From NCBI GenBank assembly GCA_900556675.1, contig USQE01000109.1, positions 1 through 5,114 of the forward strand: a stretch of 5,114 nucleotides of DNA, written 5' to 3'. Positions 5,080-5,114 of the stretch are shown piece by piece. Source of the DNA: an uncultured Collinsella sp. Its GTDB lineage: Bacteria; Actinomycetota; Coriobacteriia; Coriobacteriales; Coriobacteriaceae. The notes under the pieces were generated by a model. That model searched no databases and was not told where the DNA came from. It was given only the letters and a program-made list of their open reading frames with translations. Position 1 is the stretch's first letter, and every line of letters begins with the position of its first letter. The position numbers and the translations under genes were made by a program.

Positions 5080-5114
5080 GGCATTTTTTAAAAATCTCGG
5101 TTGCAAAACGCTGT

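Overview
The window is about 5.1 kb of GC-rich bacterial DNA. It carries four complete protein genes, all on the minus strand, so in transcription order they run from the right edge to the left: a LacI/GalR-type repressor, a class I glutamine synthetase-like protein (annotated glnA), a GlnR-like OmpR-family regulator with a degenerate receiver, and a membrane-anchored HtrA/DegP-type serine protease. The GC content, the actinobacterial flavour of the glutamine synthetase (most like the GlnA2 branch) and of the regulator (GlnR-type winged helix), and the general style of the intergenic hairpins suggest an actinobacterium of the Coriobacteriia, probably Collinsella or a close relative. That assignment comes from pattern recognition, not from a search.

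Layout: 1-115 has no convincing gene but holds a 16-bp palindrome and a 9-bp-stem hairpin; 116-151 is a strong intrinsic terminator for htrA; 178-1632 is htrA; 1633-1838 is a hairpin-rich intergenic region containing the htrA leader; 1839-2501 is the GlnR-like gene; 2502-2551 is a 50-base gap holding its ribosome binding site; 2552-3880 is the glutamine synthetase-like gene; 3881-4014 holds its putative promoter with a GlnR-box-like site and a 12-bp-period direct repeat, plus a weak terminator for the upstream gene; 4015-5037 is the lacI-family gene; 5038-5114 is its promoter region.

The most interesting part is the glnA-glnR pair. The glutamine synthetase-like protein has the full class I fold length, but by alignment to textbook GS sequences it has lost three of the six metal ligands (positions equivalent to Salmonella Glu212, Glu220 and His269) as well as His210 and His271. 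It also lacks the Arg62 feedback residue of Bacillus GS. Next to it is a regulator whose receiver keeps Asp50 but lacks the acidic pair, the Thr/Ser and the Lys needed for phosphotransfer, as in actinobacterial GlnR. A GlnR-like box lies upstream of the pair. A plausible but unproven reading is a two-gene nitrogen-sensing unit in which a GS-derived protein, catalytically dead or altered, acts as the sensor or partner of a phosphorylation-independent regulator.

HtrA downstream is probably a separate envelope stress function with its own leader, and the LacI-type regulator probably belongs to a sugar locus outside the window.
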